A program made the position numbers and the translations under genes. 64,000 bases of DNA from Methylorubrum aminovorans (GTDB lineage Bacteria > Pseudomonadota > Alphaproteobacteria > Rhizobiales > Beijerinckiaceae), in contig NZ_BPRC01000007.1 in NCBI RefSeq assembly GCF_022179725.1, forward strand, positions 1 through 64,000. Reading direction: 5' to 3'. Of the stretch, positions 63,427-64,000 are shown piece after piece (the stretch's first letter is position 1; the number at the start of each line of letters is the position of its first letter). The notes beneath the pieces were generated by a model, which saw only the letters and a list, made by a program, of their open reading frames with translations, was not told where the DNA came from and searched no databases.

Positions 63427-64000
63427 ATGCTGCTGCGGCCGACGGACACGCGACTTGCCCTCGAGCGCCTCCGCGATGCGTCCGGGGATGCCTGGACGAC
63501 CTGGCGCAGGCGAAGTCTGTTCCTGGCGGGCGGCATCTGCGTCGGCTTGGCCGCGGTGCTCATGGCGAAGGCGGCGGATGCGGCGCAGGCGGTGTTTCGG
63601 TCCGGAATCACCGCCTCGCCCCTGCTGGCGCTGCTGCTCTGCCCGGCCGGCTTCGCGTTGGCGGCGTGGCTGGCCCGGACCGTGTTCCCGAACTCTCAAG
63701 GATCCGGCATCCCGCAGGTGATCGCCGCCCGCGCCCTCGACGACGGGCCGGCGCGCCATGCCCTGATCTCGCTCAAGGTTGCGGCGGGCAAGGTCGTCGT
63801 GATGTGTCTCGGCCTCCTGTGCGGCGCCTCGATCGGGCGCGAGGGACCGACGGTGCAGGTCGGCGCGGCGATCATGGCCACTCTCGGCCGGCTCAGCCCG
63901 GAGCGGATGCGCGGTCTGCTGCTCGCGGGCGGCGCGGCCGGCGTCGCCGCCGCCTTCAACACGCCGCTCGCCGGAATCGTGTTCGGCATCGAGGAACTCG
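63427..64000 (+). CDS. ClC-type chloride channel/transporter, cut by window end
   Basis: The frame stays open to the last base, so at least 191 residues are present and the 3' end is missing. MLLRPTDTRLALERLRDASGDAWTTWRRRSLFLAGGICVGLAAVLMAKAADAAQAVF continues with GSGIPQ (selectivity motif, about residue 96) and GREGPTVQVGAAI (gating glutamate), then AGGAAGVAAAFNTPLAGIVFGIEEL. These are canonical for Cl- channels or 2Cl-/H+ antiporters, not the fluoride-type CLC-F. ATG 63427 was used; an in-frame ATG at 63388 is an alternative. Confidence 0.9.
   Translation, partial: MLLRPTDTRLALERLRDASGDAWTTWRRRSLFLAGGICVGLAAVLMAKAADAAQAVFRSGITASPLLALLLCPAGFALAAWLARTVFPNSQGSGIPQVIAARALDDGPARHALISLKVAAGKVVVMCLGLLCGASIGREGPTVQVGAAIMATLGRLSPERMRGLLLAGGAAGVAAAFNTPLAGIVFGIEEL

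Overview
The window looks like chromosome of a facultatively methylotrophic alphaproteobacterium, most likely Methylobacterium/Methylorubrum of the M. extorquens group. The evidence is the high G+C content, a formaldehyde-activating-enzyme (Fae) paralogue, a eukaryote-type NADP isocitrate dehydrogenase, a complex I NDUFS4-type subunit, a spore-photoproduct-lyase-like radical SAM protein, Rhizobiales-style GC-rich intergenic palindromes and one perfect match to the EcfG general-stress promoter. No prophage, conjugative element, rRNA operon, CRISPR array or intact insertion sequence was found.

0-15 kb: glyS and glyQ are split by a Tat-exported PhoX phosphatase and a small secreted protein. They are followed by a TetR/DUF1348 operon with its own palindromic operator, then the conserved block S49 peptidase - tRNA1(Val) methyltransferase - DUF2007 protein, divergent from a polyprenyl diphosphate synthase. 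ispE and a large TPR protein follow. glyS carries an internal segment of about 46% G+C.

15-35 kb: several small lineage-type proteins, an NtaA-type FMN monooxygenase, an SPFH protein, a SyrD/PvdE-type cyclic-peptide ABC exporter without any peptide synthetase nearby, and parE. Then come an EcfG-promoted membrane peptide, threonine aldolase, an MsbA-like ABC exporter, two MFS transporters, a cluster of two PRC-barrel proteins with a lipoprotein and a SWIB-domain protein, an SDR enzyme, an alpha/beta hydrolase and a 3-hydroxyisobutyrate-dehydrogenase-like enzyme.

35-47 kb: a GST, tRNA-Pro(TGG), the complex I accessory subunit, and a two-gene operon pairing a spore-photoproduct-lyase-like radical SAM enzyme with a guanine-deaminase-like enzyme. 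glgX, a blue-light LOV histidine kinase-receiver hybrid, a basic histone-H1-like protein, icd, the Fae paralogue and trmJ follow.

47-64 kb: an MDR oxidoreductase, a chemoreceptor with an AT-rich upstream region, an L,D-transpeptidase downstream of metY, a single-domain response regulator and glcF without glcDE. After these come an esterase followed by two genes of the ligase-associated DNA damage response (Lhr-like helicase and PdeM). An accessory-looking stretch (59.5-62.5 kb) has perfect hairpins, a transposase remnant, a FABP-like heme-binding-type gene, an ester cyclase, a decayed NmrA-like gene and an HxlR regulator with its operator. The window ends in DUF3429 and a ClC channel gene cut by the edge.

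Several starts were moved downstream of the longest open frame where a ribosome binding site or family alignment favoured it (parE, threonine aldolase, the PRC-barrel protein at 27920, the DUF2007 gene, the polyprenyl synthase). Very long antisense open frames are common here because of the high G+C and were ignored.
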